The notes under the pieces were generated by a model that was given only the letters and a program-made list of their open reading frames with translations, was not told where the DNA came from and ran no database searches. This document shows, one piece after another, positions 15,920 through 24,542 of a DNA stretch of 64,000 nucleotides. The DNA comes from CAMLIZ01 sp036231905. GTDB lineage: Bacteria > Pseudomonadota > Gammaproteobacteria > Burkholderiales > Burkholderiaceae_C. The translations under genes and the position numbers were made by a program. Numbering within the stretch: the stretch's first letter is position 1; every line of letters starts with the position of its first letter. The stretch lies in NCBI RefSeq assembly GCF_036231905.1, contig NZ_JAZARE010000008.1:255451-319450 (forward strand), given 5' to 3'.

Positions 15920-16408
15920 TCAGCGCCGCGCGTTGCGTGCGGCTTCCACTTCCACCGGCCGCAGGTCGATGGCGGCCTTGTCCAGCACGCCGTTGACGTA
16001 CTTGTGGCCGTCGGTGCCGCCGAAGCTCTTGGCCAGCTCCACCGCTTCGTTGATCGCCACCTTGTAGGGCACGTCGATGCAGTGCTTGAGCTCGTAGGCG
16101 CCGATCATCAGCACGCCGTGCTCGATGGGCGAGAGTTCGGTGGTCTTGCGGTCCACGTGGCGCGACAGCACCGCGTCGAGGTCAGCCGCTTCGCGGATGC
16201 AGCCGTGCAGCAGTGCGTCGAAGTGCGTGCTGTCGGCCTTGTCGAAACCTTCCTGCTCGCGCATGTGGGCTTCGATCACGCCGGCGTCGGCGCCGGAGAT
16301 CAGCCATTCGTACAGGCCTTGCAGTGCCACTTCGCGCGCGCGGCGGCGGGCGGATTTGGGCGCACCGGCGCGCTTGCCTGCCGGTTTTTTCGGGGGGGTA
16401 CTGCTCAC
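15920..16408 (-). CDS. nusB: Transcription antitermination factor NusB
   Basis: A 162-residue RNA-binding protein of the rRNA antitermination complex. A basic N-terminal extension (about 20 residues rich in Lys, Pro and Arg) precedes the helical core: ARRRAREVALQGLYEW, LSPIEHGVLMIGAYEL and VPYKVAINEAVELAKSFGGTDGHKYVNGVLD. Its start overlaps the ribH stop by 4 bases. The ribH-nusB pairing is widespread in Proteobacteria. Confidence 0.95.
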   Translation of the reverse strand: MSSTPPKKPAGKRAGAPKSARRRAREVALQGLYEWLISGADAGVIEAHMREQEGFDKADSTHFDALLHGCIREAADLDAVLSRHVDRKTTELSPIEHGVLMIGAYELKHCIDVPYKVAINEAVELAKSFGGTDGHKYVNGVLDKAAIDLRPVEVEAARNARR

Positions 16409-16869
16409 GACAATTGATCCAGCAGGTTGGCCATTTCCACCGCCACACGGGCGGCATCACGGCCTTTGTCTTCGGCACGCGCCCAGGCCTGGGCTTCGTT
16501 CTCGACGGTGAGGATCGCGTTGGCGATCGGGATCTGGTGGTCCAGCGACACCCGGGTGACACCGGCGCCGCTTTCGTTGGCCACCAGCTCGAAGTGGTAG
16601 GTCTCGCCGCGGATGATGCAGCCCAGCGCGATGAGCGCGTCGTAGTCCTGGCTGTCGGCCATGGCCTTGAGGGCTACCGGAATCTCCAGCGCGCCCGGCA
16701 CGGTCACGTGCTGCACGTGACGGCCTTGCACACCGAGCGCGGCCAGCTCGGCCAGGCAGGCTTCGGCGAGTATGCCGGTCAGCGCGTCGTTGAAGCGCGC
16801 CTGCACGATGCCGATGTGCAGGCCATCGCCTCGCAGGTCGGCGCCCTGGCCCTTGTCAGCGCCTTGCAT
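16405..16869 (-). CDS. ribH: 6,7-dimethyl-8-ribityllumazine synthase
   Basis: A 154-residue enzyme joining 5-amino-6-ribitylaminouracil with 3,4-dihydroxybutanone 4-phosphate, the penultimate riboflavin step. Landmarks are IGIVQARFN, VPGALEIPVALK, ALGCIIRGETYHFELV with the catalytic His after Tyr, and PIANAILTVENEAQA. The length fits the capsid-forming family. It overlaps the end of ribBA by 14 bases, showing tight coupling in the rib operon. Confidence 0.96.
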   Translation of the reverse strand: MQGADKGQGADLRGDGLHIGIVQARFNDALTGILAEACLAELAALGVQGRHVQHVTVPGALEIPVALKAMADSQDYDALIALGCIIRGETYHFELVANESGAGVTRVSLDHQIPIANAILTVENEAQAWARAEDKGRDAARVAVEMANLLDQLS

Positions 16870-17980
16870 CGATGATTTCCTTTGCGTCGGTGGCGGAGAG
16901 GAAACCGCTCACCTCGAGTCCATAACCGGTCATGCTGGGCATGCGGCGCGGGCTGCCGAGCAGCTGCATGCGGGTGACGCCCAGCTCGCGCAGGATCTGC
17001 GCGCCCACGCCGTAGATGCGCAGGTCCATCTGGCGCTGCGGCGCGGGCACTGGTGCGGCGCAGCGCAGCACCTGCGGCAGCAGGGTGTCCACGTCCTCGG
17101 CGCAGTTGAGCAGTACGGCGACGCCGCACTCGCTGGCCTGCAGGAAGGCCAGCGCCTTGGGCAGCGACCACGAATGGTCGGCACGGCCCACGTCCAGCAG
17201 GTCCATCACCGACAGCGGCTCATGCACGCGCACCGGCACTTCCTGGCCGGGCTGCCACTGGCCCTTGACCAGCGCGAGGTGCAGGCCGCCGGTGCGGTCG
17301 CGGTAGATGCTGCAGTCGAACGGGCCTTGCGCGGTAACCAGCGGGCGCTGGCCGATGCGCTCCACCAGGCTTTCGTTCTGGCTGCGGTGGTGGATCAGGT
17401 CGGCAATGGTGCCGATCTTCAGCCCATGTTCGCGTGCAAAGAGCTCCAGGTCCGGCAGGCGCGCCATGGTGCCGTCGTCCTTCATGATCTCGCAGATCAC
17501 GGCAGCCGGCGTCAGGCCCGCCATGGCGGCGAGGTCACAGCCCGCTTCGGTGTGGCCAGCGCGCATGAGCACGCCGCCATCCTGGGCCTGCAACGGGAAG
17601 ATGTGGCCGGGCTGCACCAGGTCGGTGGCCTTGGCGTCGCGGGCCACCGCGGCTTTCACCGTGCGCGCACGGTCGGCCGCCGAAATGCCGGTGGTCACGC
17701 CTTCAGCGGCTTCGATCGACACCGTGAACGCGGTGCCATGCTTGGTGCCATTGCGTGTGGCCATCGGCGGCAGCTGCAGGCGTTCGCAGCGCTCGCGGGT
17801 GAGGGTAAGGCAGATCAGCCCGCGGCCGTACTTGGCCATGAAGTTGATCGCCTCGGGGCTCACATGGTCGGCGGCGAGCACGAGGTCACCCTCGTTTTCG
17901 CGGTCCTCCTCGTCGACCAGAATGACCATGCGGCCGGCTGCCAGTTCGGCGACCAGCTCGGGTACGGGGGAAATCGGCAT
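16856..17980 (-). CDS. ribBA: 3,4-dihydroxy-2-butanone 4-phosphate synthase with degenerate GTP cyclohydrolase II domain
   Basis: A 374-residue fusion. The N-terminal RibB domain (about 1-205) is complete: DEEDRENEGDL, HTAFTVSIEA, HIFPL and AGHTEAGCDLA. It makes the four-carbon unit of riboflavin from ribulose 5-phosphate. The C-terminal half has RibA topology (ALVKGQW to VHEPLSVMDLLDV), but the zinc-binding cysteine triad of GTP cyclohydrolase II is absent; the matching stretch has no cysteine. The second activity is therefore probably lost, and a separate ribA is expected elsewhere. It sits between ribE and ribH. Confidence 0.93.
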   Translation of the reverse strand: MPISPVPELVAELAAGRMVILVDEEDRENEGDLVLAADHVSPEAINFMAKYGRGLICLTLTRERCERLQLPPMATRNGTKHGTAFTVSIEAAEGVTTGISAADRARTVKAAVARDAKATDLVQPGHIFPLQAQDGGVLMRAGHTEAGCDLAAMAGLTPAAVICEIMKDDGTMARLPDLELFAREHGLKIGTIADLIHHRSQNESLVERIGQRPLVTAQGPFDCSIYRDRTGGLHLALVKGQWQPGQEVPVRVHEPLSVMDLLDVGRADHSWSLPKALAFLQASECGVAVLLNCAEDVDTLLPQVLRCAAPVPAPQRQMDLRIYGVGAQILRELGVTRMQLLGSPRRMPSMTGYGLEVSGFLSATDAKEIIDARR

Positions 17981-17989
17981 AGGGGCGGA

Positions 17990-18625
17990 TTATCTCTCGC
18001 CCACAGGGGCGCTGCCCTCGAGCATGCGGGCCACGTAGCGGGCGATCAGGTCGACTTCCAGGTTCACGGCCGCCCCCGGCTTCAGGCTGCCGAGGGTGGT
18101 GTTGTCCAGGGTGTGGGGAATGAGGTTGATGCTGAACTCGCAGCCCTCGGGCTCGTCGCGCACCGAGTTCACCGTGAGGCTGACGCCGTTGACGGTGATC
18201 GAGCCCTTGTAGGCCAGGTAGCGGCCCAGCGCCTGGGGTGCCCGCACCCGCAATTCCCACGATTCGCCCACCGGCGCGAAGTGCGTCACGGTGCCCAGGC
18301 CGTCCACATGGCCGCTGACGAGGTGGCCGCCCAGGCGGTCGTGCGCCCGCAAGGCCTTTTCCAGGTTCACCGGGCCGATCGCGCCCAGGCCGGCCGTCAG
18401 GCGCAGGCTCTCGGCCGAAATGTCGATCGTGAAGCGGCCGGCAGCCGCATCGAAGGAGGTGACCGTCATGCACGCGCCGTTGAGCGCGATGCTGTCGCCC
18501 AGCGCCACGTCGTCCAGGTAGCCTGCAGGCGTTGTGATGGTCAGGCGCTTGCCGTGCGCGGCGTCCGCGCCCAGGTCGTGCACGTCGATGATGCGGCCCA
18601 GGCCGCTGATGATGCCGGTGAACAT
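17990..18625 (-). CDS. ribE: Riboflavin synthase alpha chain
   Basis: A 211-residue enzyme that dismutates two lumazines to riboflavin. Two lumazine-binding repeats are seen: MFTGIISGLGRI with IALNGACMTVT, and LGGHLVSGHVDGLGTV with ITVNGVSLTVNSV. The canonical MFTGI start at 18625 has GAAGGA about 10 bases upstream. A GTG at 18664 would overlap the ribD stop but adds non-family residues. ribBA follows 9 bases later. Confidence 0.95.
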   Translation of the reverse strand: MFTGIISGLGRIIDVHDLGADAAHGKRLTITTPAGYLDDVALGDSIALNGACMTVTSFDAAAGRFTIDISAESLRLTAGLGAIGPVNLEKALRAHDRLGGHLVSGHVDGLGTVTHFAPVGESWELRVRAPQALGRYLAYKGSITVNGVSLTVNSVRDEPEGCEFSINLIPHTLDNTTLGSLKPGAAVNLEVDLIARYVARMLEGSAPVGER

Positions 18626-18660
18626 GCGGCCATTGTCCTTCAGCACCTGGGCTGGCGTGG

Positions 18661-19818
18661 TCACCCGGGCGACGTGAGCAGCGGCGCCAGCCAGGCGTCG
18701 TGCGCGGCACCTGCAGGGCGGCGTGCCAGCAGGCGCAGGTCATCCCCCACGCGGTCGGTGCTGGTGAAGCGCCACGCCGGCGCCTCGTCCAGCCCGCCCA
18801 GCGGGCCGAGTGCGGCCAAACCGAGGCCGTCACCGAGCAGCTTGGGCGCCAGGTACACGAGCAGCTCGTCGACCAGCCCTTCGCGCAGCAGCGAGCCGTT
18901 GAGCTTGTGGCCGGCTTCCACATGCAGTTCATTGATGCCGCGCCGGCCCAGGTCCGTGAGCGCCGCAGCGAGGTCGACCTTGCCATGTGGCCCTGCGCAG
19001 TCGGCGACTTCGGCGCCGGCCTCCCGCAGCGCCGCCACGCGGGCAGCGTCCGGATGGGCGGCATACAGCAGCACGGCGCCCGGCGGCGCCAGCAGCCTGG
19101 CTGTCAAGGGCGTGTCCAGCCGCGAGTCGATCACCACCCGCAGGGGTTGCAGCTGCGTGGGCACCAGCCGCACGTCCAGCCGGGGGTCGTCGTCACGCAC
19201 CGTGCCGACGCCGGTGAGCACGGCGCCGGCGCGCCTGCGCCAGGCGTGGCCATCGGTGCGGGCCGGCACGCCGGTGATCCACTGGCTGCGACCGTCGGGC
19301 AGGGCGGTGCGCCCGTCCAGCGAGGCCGCCACCTTCAGGCGAACCCAGGGCCGGCCCCGCACCATGCGCGAGAGGAAGCCGATGTTGAGCTCGGCGGCCT
19401 GCTCCGCCAGCAGGCCGGTGTGCACCTGAATGCCCGCGGCACGCAGGCGCGCGCTGCCCTGGCCGGCGACCAACGGGTTGGGATCGTTCAGCGCGACCAC
19501 CACGCGGGCGATGCCGGCCTGCACCAGTGCGTCGCAGCAGGGCGGCGTGCGGCCATGGTGGGCGCAAGGCTCCAGCGTGACGTAGGCAGTGGCACCGCGC
19601 GGATCCCAGCCCTGGGCGGCGGCATCGCGCAATGCCATCACTTCGGCATGTGCCTGGCCGGCCGCCTGGGTGTGGCCTTCGGCCCGTTGCCCTTGCGGGC
19701 CGATCAGCACGCAGCCGACCCGGGGGTTGGGGTCGCTCACGCCGATGGCCTGGGCGGCCAGGCGCAGGGCGTCCTGCATCGCGGCCTGGTCGCGTTCGGA
19801 GGAGGGGGCTGCCGGCAT
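18661..19818 (-). CDS. ribD: Bifunctional riboflavin deaminase/reductase RibD
   Basis: A 385-residue cytosolic enzyme catalysing steps two and three of riboflavin synthesis. The N-terminal deaminase (about 12-150) has zinc-binding HAEVMAL and PCAHHGRTPPC. The C-terminal reductase (about 155-370) has PWVRLKVAASLDGRTA, GVGTVRDDDPRL and the C-terminal ELLVYLAPKLLG. It is the first rib gene. It lies only 28 bases after the last minor-pilin gene on the same strand, and no FMN riboswitch is seen ahead of it. Confidence 0.95.
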   Translation of the reverse strand: MPAAPSSERDQAAMQDALRLAAQAIGVSDPNPRVGCVLIGPQGQRAEGHTQAAGQAHAEVMALRDAAAQGWDPRGATAYVTLEPCAHHGRTPPCCDALVQAGIARVVVALNDPNPLVAGQGSARLRAAGIQVHTGLLAEQAAELNIGFLSRMVRGRPWVRLKVAASLDGRTALPDGRSQWITGVPARTDGHAWRRRAGAVLTGVGTVRDDDPRLDVRLVPTQLQPLRVVIDSRLDTPLTARLLAPPGAVLLYAAHPDAARVAALREAGAEVADCAGPHGKVDLAAALTDLGRRGINELHVEAGHKLNGSLLREGLVDELLVYLAPKLLGDGLGLAALGPLGGLDEAPAWRFTSTDRVGDDLRLLARRPAGAAHDAWLAPLLTSPG

Positions 19819-19846
19819 GCCGGCGATTGTCGGTCAGCGCTGCGGC

Positions 19847-21004
19847 TCAGGCGGCCGGCGTCGGTGTGGCACGCGGGGCGTGTTCCACCGTGTTGCTGTT
19901 CACCATGTCGCCGCGCGCCGGGTCGGCCGGCACGTCAGCCGGGCAGGCGTTGCCGCCGCGGATAACGAGGAAGTTCTGGTGTGTCAGGGGACCATGCACC
20001 TGGGTGTAGTCCAGCGGATGCTCCTCGTTGCTCACATGATGGTTGCCGTCGTGGTCGGCTGAATAGCGGCACACGCGGTAGGCGGCGGCATCCGCACCCA
20101 CAGTCCAACCGATGGGCAGCACGTCGAGCCGGCCCGACCAGCCAGGGCTGCCGGCGCTCACGGTCACCAGGCAGTGGTAGGCGACGACGCTGCGCGTGGT
20201 GGCGCCGGCGGCGTCGTCCACGCAGGTGGCGGATGTGGGTGTTCCGTCGGCGTGGCGCAGCGTGAGCTGCATGTCGAGGTTGAGCGCCGCGCTGCCGGGT
20301 CGCTCGGCGTCCGCTGCGCTCGCGGTGGCGCCGGTCGCAAAACGCACGGCGCCGCTCAACAGGAGCGCGTGAGTGGTGCTGCACTGGGTGAGGGTGGCGG
20401 CCGAAACGGTGGTGCCTGGCGGCACGGCGCAGATGTCGGTCACCTGCCCGCTCTGGTTGTTGAAGACCCAAACAAAGCCCGCGGCACCCGGTGGTGTGAA
20501 GGCGCTGCGGCCGTCACCCAGGTCAGTGGCCTGCAGCGGAATGGCGGCCGAGCGCCCCAGCGGGGCGGTGTAGGCGCTGGCGGCAGCGGGTGTGAAAAGC
20601 CGGCCCGACAACACCGGGTCGATGGCGGCGATGACGCTGTCCAGCCCCAGGCTTGCGGACTCTCCTCGCCGGTCGGTCCAGCGTACGCGCACCGACGCGG
20701 CCACGTAGGCGGCGTCGGGCTGCGGTGCCACGGTTCTTTCGATCACGAAGCGGGTGTTCGACTGCTGTGTGGCCGATGTGGTGTCGGTCGCGCCGGCCAG
20801 CTCGGCCGGTGCCAGCGCGCGCAGGCGTTCCATCTCGCCTTGCGCGAGCCGCACCGCCTCGGCGCGCTGGCGCACGGTGTCGCCGCTCTGGCGAAGCGCC
20901 GTCTGGGTGCCCACCATGGCGAGCAGCCCGACCGAGCTGATGGCAAACGCCACCAGCGCCTCCACCAGCGACATGCCGCGCTGGGCCGACCGTGCGGTTC
21001 TCAT
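19847..21004 (-). CDS. PilV-like type IV pilus minor prepilin
   Basis: A 385-residue prepilin with a class III signal (RG before MSLVEALVAF, Glu at position 5) and one N-terminal membrane helix. This resembles PilV/GspI, but the protein is much longer than usual. The C-terminal two thirds hold a beta-rich domain with several cysteines and a final TPTPAA. Minor pilins prime pilus assembly in the inner membrane. The start overlaps the upstream pilX-like stop by 4 bases. Confidence 0.8.
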   Translation of the reverse strand: MRTARSAQRGMSLVEALVAFAISSVGLLAMVGTQTALRQSGDTVRQRAEAVRLAQGEMERLRALAPAELAGATDTTSATQQSNTRFVIERTVAPQPDAAYVAASVRVRWTDRRGESASLGLDSVIAAIDPVLSGRLFTPAAASAYTAPLGRSAAIPLQATDLGDGRSAFTPPGAAGFVWVFNNQSGQVTDICAVPPGTTVSAATLTQCSTTHALLLSGAVRFATGATASAADAERPGSAALNLDMQLTLRHADGTPTSATCVDDAAGATTRSVVAYHCLVTVSAGSPGWSGRLDVLPIGWTVGADAAAYRVCRYSADHDGNHHVSNEEHPLDYTQVHGPLTHQNFLVIRGGNACPADVPADPARGDMVNSNTVEHAPRATPTPAA

Positions 21005-22278
21005 GAAGCGTCCTTCCAGCTGCCCGGCACCTTGACGAAGCTGCCGGTGAGGCGGTTGAGCGTGTGCAGCACCGCCGCGTCGTACATCAGGTCCGGTGTG
21101 CCGGACAGCTGCGCATCGCCGGCCACCATGGCGGCGCCGCGCAGCCAGGCGCTGCCACTGGCGCCGTGGTCCCATTGCAGCGAGCGGGCCAGCATGAAGC
21201 CGGTGATGCGCACGCCGGCGCTCAGGCTGAGGCGACCATCGACCACCAGCACGACCGGCGCGGCGGTGGTCCCCAGTTCGACGTCGGCGAGCGTGGCATC
21301 GCCGACGATCCACAACTGTCGAATGCCGGACCGCACTGCCGCTTGCACCGCGGCCGTGCAATCGCCGGCGCACTGGAGCGTGCGCACGCTCGGCAGCTGC
21401 CCATAGCTGTCCTTCGGCACGCCCAGGTGCGACAGCATCAGGCGTTCGAAAGACCGGGCGGCCAGGGCCGAGTCGTTGGCGAGCACGGCCGACATGGCAC
21501 CCGGCGGCCCGGCCACCCGCGCGCCCTCCGCTTGCACGCTGGCGCCTGCGTGCACGGCCAGGCCGCTGCCGCGAGCATCGGTGTTGTACAGGCCCACCGC
21601 GGCGGTGCCGGTGCGGATGCTTCCGCTGGCGGTCAAGGTGGCGGCCGGCGGCGTCGCGAGCGCGGGCAGCAAGGCCGCCTGCACCTGGGCCACGGCGAGG
21701 GCCACATCGGTGGCAGCGCTCGGTTCACAGGCCATGGATGCGCCCGCCCGGGCGCAGCCTTGCGCGGTGATCTGCACCAGGCTGGGCGCCGATGCCGCGC
21801 CTGCGGGCGGCGCAACGCCCTGGAAGTGCAACTGGAACGCGGGTGTCGCGTGCGTGCCGGGCTGCACGCCGGGGCGGCGGCTGCCAGCGCTGGGGCAGGT
21901 GCATTGCCACTGGCCGGCCGGGTCTCGCACACAGGCCGGCGCACCGGTCTGTGTGGCGTCCGCATGCTCGTCGAAGCGGCCGCTGTCGCGGTCGGCCACC
22001 CGCAGCACCCGTTCCAGGAAGGAGAGGCTGCCACTCGCCTCGGTGGCGCTGCACTGCTCGTCCACATGGCCCGCGTTCAGTTGCGCCAGGCCCCACTCGA
22101 GGCCGGCCTCCGCGGCTTCCAGTGCCTGCGTGGCGCGCAGCTGGTTGGCGGCATTCTTCTGCTCGACCACCAGCGAGCGGCTGGCGTAGGCGGCCGTGAG
22201 CATCATCGTGAACAGCAGCAGCATCACGACGACCAACGAGGCAGCGCCTTGCTGGCGCGCAGGGCATAGGCGGGCCAT
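21001..22278 (-). CDS. PilX-like type IV pilus assembly protein
   Basis: A 425-residue protein whose N-terminus (RQQGAASLVVVMLLLFTMMLTAAYASRS) matches the PilX/GspK N-terminal pattern. It has a prepilin-like cleavage site after Gly, no Glu5, and one membrane helix. The following ANQLRATQALEAAEAGLEWGLAQLN is typical of PilX. The C-terminal part is variable and probably exposed. It lies between the pilW-like and pilV-like genes and overlaps the latter by 4 bases. Confidence 0.8.
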   Translation of the reverse strand: MARLCPARQQGAASLVVVMLLLFTMMLTAAYASRSLVVEQKNAANQLRATQALEAAEAGLEWGLAQLNAGHVDEQCSATEASGSLSFLERVLRVADRDSGRFDEHADATQTGAPACVRDPAGQWQCTCPSAGSRRPGVQPGTHATPAFQLHFQGVAPPAGAASAPSLVQITAQGCARAGASMACEPSAATDVALAVAQVQAALLPALATPPAATLTASGSIRTGTAAVGLYNTDARGSGLAVHAGASVQAEGARVAGPPGAMSAVLANDSALAARSFERLMLSHLGVPKDSYGQLPSVRTLQCAGDCTAAVQAAVRSGIRQLWIVGDATLADVELGTTAAPVVLVVDGRLSLSAGVRITGFMLARSLQWDHGASGSAWLRGAAMVAGDAQLSGTPDLMYDAAVLHTLNRLTGSFVKVPGSWKDAS

Positions 22279-22282
22279 GGCC

Positions 22283-22948
22283 TCAGGCTCCGCAGCTGCC
22301 GACCACGCGGTCGTTGCGCAGGCGCACGGTCGTGTTCAGCGACCGCGTCACGCGCGCATCGCTGGCGGCCGTACCGTTGATCTGCAGCTGCAGCTCGCGC
22401 ACCTGCTGCACCGGCGGGCAAGTGGCCGGCGTGCCGGAGGGCGGGCAAGGCGCATCGCAGTACGCGGCCAGCGACAGCTCATGCGTGTTCATCGTGAGCC
22501 TGAAGCCGGTGACGGTCACGACCGCCGGGTCGGTGATCGCCTGCCAGCCGCCGTCGCCCATCAGGAGCTTCAGCGTGCCGCTGTCGAGCTTGACGCCGCT
22601 TTGCTCATTGCTGTCGAGCACGTCGTTGTCATGGCCCGGCGCGTCCTGCGAGTAGGCGTAGCTGGCGCTCTGGCCGGCTGCCGTGACGGCGGCGTACCGG
22701 TTGGTGGCCGAACCGGAGGACGCGAACTGCAGCGCGGCGTTCTGCCAGTAGCCCGCACGCCGGAGGTCGCGTGCGATCAGATCGGCTGCGGCGCGCAGGT
22801 CCTGCTCGACCTGCGCCTCCAGTGCCAGCTTGCGGTTGTCGTTGAGCTGGTTGCTCACGGCGAAAGAGGCGGTGGCCACGATGAAGAGCCCGACGGCGAT
22901 GCCGACCATCAGCTCGACCAGCGACACGCCTTGCTGGTGGCGGCTCAC
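22283..22948 (-). CDS. PilW-like minor prepilin
   Basis: A 221-residue prepilin with the class III site QG before VSLVELMVGIAVGLF and a hydrophobic helix, then EQDLRAAADLIARDLRRAGYW as in PilW/GspJ. The start is a GTG that overlaps the upstream pilin stop by 4 bases (GTGA). An internal cysteine cluster (YCDAPCPPSG with a following TCPP) may form disulfides. It belongs to the minor pilin set of the type IV pilus. Confidence 0.82.
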   Translation of the reverse strand: MSRHQQGVSLVELMVGIAVGLFIVATASFAVSNQLNDNRKLALEAQVEQDLRAAADLIARDLRRAGYWQNAALQFASSGSATNRYAAVTAAGQSASYAYSQDAPGHDNDVLDSNEQSGVKLDSGTLKLLMGDGGWQAITDPAVVTVTGFRLTMNTHELSLAAYCDAPCPPSGTPATCPPVQQVRELQLQINGTAASDARVTRSLNTTVRLRNDRVVGSCGA

Positions 22949-23397
22949 AGGTTCCAGCACCGGCTGGTGCCCGAGGTGGACTCGACCTTCGCCGCGTCGA
23001 TCGAGCTGTAGACCACGCGGCCGCCCGCCTGCGTCAGCTTGAGCACCTGGCAGCTGCGGTCGCCGCTCTGGCCGGCGGCCACGGTGGCAGTGGCGACATA
23101 CCCTTCGGCATCCGCCTCGGTGATGGCCAGCGTGTACAGGCCGGTCGGCGTGGTGGCCGGCAGGCCCAGCGAGCGCAGGTCGGCGCCATAGTCCAGATGG
23201 TCGGCACGCCAGCGTTCCTGCGCCAGCTGCAGCTGCATCAGCGCGGCCACGGCCTCGGCACGCCGACCGCGCCGCAGGGCGTCGGCAAACGAAGGCAGTG
23301 CCACGCTGGCAAGCACGCCGGCGATCGTGACGACGATGAGGAGCTCGACCAGGGTGAAGCCGCGGACCGCGCGGCGGGCGGGCAAGGTGTGTGTCAT
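22945..23397 (-). CDS. PilE-like minor prepilin
   Basis: A 150-residue type IV pilin-like protein with the class III signal RG before FTLVELLIVVTIAGVLASVALPSF, then a short globular domain with two C-terminal cysteines (RSCQVL and SRCWNL) consistent with the D-loop of pilins. It resembles the PilE group of minor pilins. It follows the fimT-like gene by 11 bases and is translationally coupled to the pilW-like gene. Confidence 0.85.
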   Translation of the reverse strand: MTHTLPARRAVRGFTLVELLIVVTIAGVLASVALPSFADALRRGRRAEAVAALMQLQLAQERWRADHLDYGADLRSLGLPATTPTGLYTLAITEADAEGYVATATVAAGQSGDRSCQVLKLTQAGGRVVYSSIDAAKVESTSGTSRCWNL

Positions 23398-23408
23398 CGC
23401 GGCACCCT

Positions 23409-23936
23409 TCAGCAGGCCTTGTAGCCCGGCACCTTGGCGCCCGGCGAGCAGGCGCGCACCCGGCCCATGACATTCAGCACCTGGTGCACGGCCTCACCGG
23501 CGGTGTTGACCAGCTTCAGCGTGGCGGTGGGGGTGACGGTGCCGCGCGCCGGCTCGAAGGCCAGCGCCGCGCTGGTGGACTGCAGCTGCACACGGCCGGT
23601 GGGCTTGAACCCCACGGCCTTGAGCGCCTGGGCGCCGTCGTTGCAGGTGGACTGGCCGCTGGCGTCGCAGCGGCAGTCGCCCTGGTGGCCGGTGTGGATG
23701 AGGTAGCAGCTGCCTTCGGCGCCTGCCTGCACGGCCAGCCACAGGCGCTCGCCCCGGCTGATGCTGGCCGAGCGGAGGTAGTGCAGGTCCGTGCGCAGTT
23801 CATCGGCGCTGCCGCGCAATGTCTGGCGGTCCATCAACGCGCGCATCGACGGCACGGCCGCTGCGGCGACCACGGCGCAGATCACCACCACCACGCACGC
23901 TTCTATGAGCGTGACGCCTCCCTCGGCGTGTTGCAT
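23409..23936 (-). CDS. FimT/GspH-like minor prepilin
   Basis: A 175-residue prepilin with the site GG before VTLIEACVVVVICAVVAAAAVPSM, followed by ADELRTDLHYLRSASISRGERLWL, the usual GspH/FimT layout. Several cysteines (GSCYL, CRCD, TCND, RACS, YKAC) suggest disulfides. The start has AGGGGGA about 5 bases ahead. It is the first gene of the five-gene minor pilin operon. Confidence 0.83.
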   Translation of the reverse strand: MQHAEGGVTLIEACVVVVICAVVAAAAVPSMRALMDRQTLRGSADELRTDLHYLRSASISRGERLWLAVQAGAEGSCYLIHTGHQGDCRCDASGQSTCNDGAQALKAVGFKPTGRVQLQSTSAALAFEPARGTVTPTATLKLVNTAGEAVHQVLNVMGRVRACSPGAKVPGYKAC

Positions 23937-24086
23937 GAGTTCCCCCTGAGTGCTTGTCGTTGAACGAGGCGCACTGTAGGGAAGCGTGATGGAGTTGGCA
24001 TTCCCCCTTGGGGGCCGAATCCCCGCGAATGCGGCACCCACTGAAAGGGGTGAAGGGCTGCTCCCCCGAAGGAGGGAGGAGGGGGG

Positions 24087-24530
24087 TCAGATGTCCCGGA
24101 TCAGCTGCCGGAACTCGTCCACGTCCTCGAAGGAACGGTAGACGGACGCAAAGCGCACGTAGGCCACCTTGTCCATGCGCTTGAGCTCACGCATCACGTG
24201 CTCGCCCAGGCGGGTGGAGGGCACCTCACGCGCGCCGCTGGTGAGCAGCTTGTCCTCGATGCGCTCCAGCGCCGCGTCGACCTGCTCCACGCTGACGGGC
24301 CGCTTGCGCAGCGCCAGCAGCATGGAGGCACGCAGCTTGGCACGGTCGAAGTCCACCCGCGCGCCGTCCTTCTTCACCACCGACGGCAGCGCGATCTCGG
24401 GCCGCTCGTAGGTGGTGAAGCGCTTGTCGCACTTCAGGCAGCGGCGGCGACGCCGGATGACGTCGCCTTCATCGGATTCCCGGGTCTCGACGACCTGGGT
24501 TTCCTCATTGCTGCAGAAGGGGCAGCGCAT
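24087..24530 (-). CDS. nrdR: Transcriptional repressor NrdR
   Basis: A 147-residue regulator of ribonucleotide reductase genes. The N-terminal zinc ribbon has CPFC and CLKC pairs, and the ATP-cone domain follows (LPSVVKKDGARVDFDRAKLRASMLLALRKRP region). dATP/ATP binding sets its oligomer state and its affinity for NrdR boxes. The length is the family standard. glyA lies 12 bases upstream on the same strand, a gene pair common in Burkholderiales. Confidence 0.96.
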   Translation of the reverse strand: MRCPFCSNEETQVVETRESDEGDVIRRRRRCLKCDKRFTTYERPEIALPSVVKKDGARVDFDRAKLRASMLLALRKRPVSVEQVDAALERIEDKLLTSGAREVPSTRLGEHVMRELKRMDKVAYVRFASVYRSFEDVDEFRQLIRDI

Positions 24531-24542
24531 GCGGCGCCGGTC

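Noticed and set aside
16772..19429. 885-codon open frame on the + strand across the rib genes
   Set aside because: It is fully antisense to ribH, ribBA, ribE and ribD, which have clear family motifs. Its composition is that of a GC-rich shadow frame.
19819..19846. Possible FMN riboswitch before ribD
   Set aside because: Only 28 bases separate ribD from the pilin gene and none of the RFN element strands are present there or between the rib genes.
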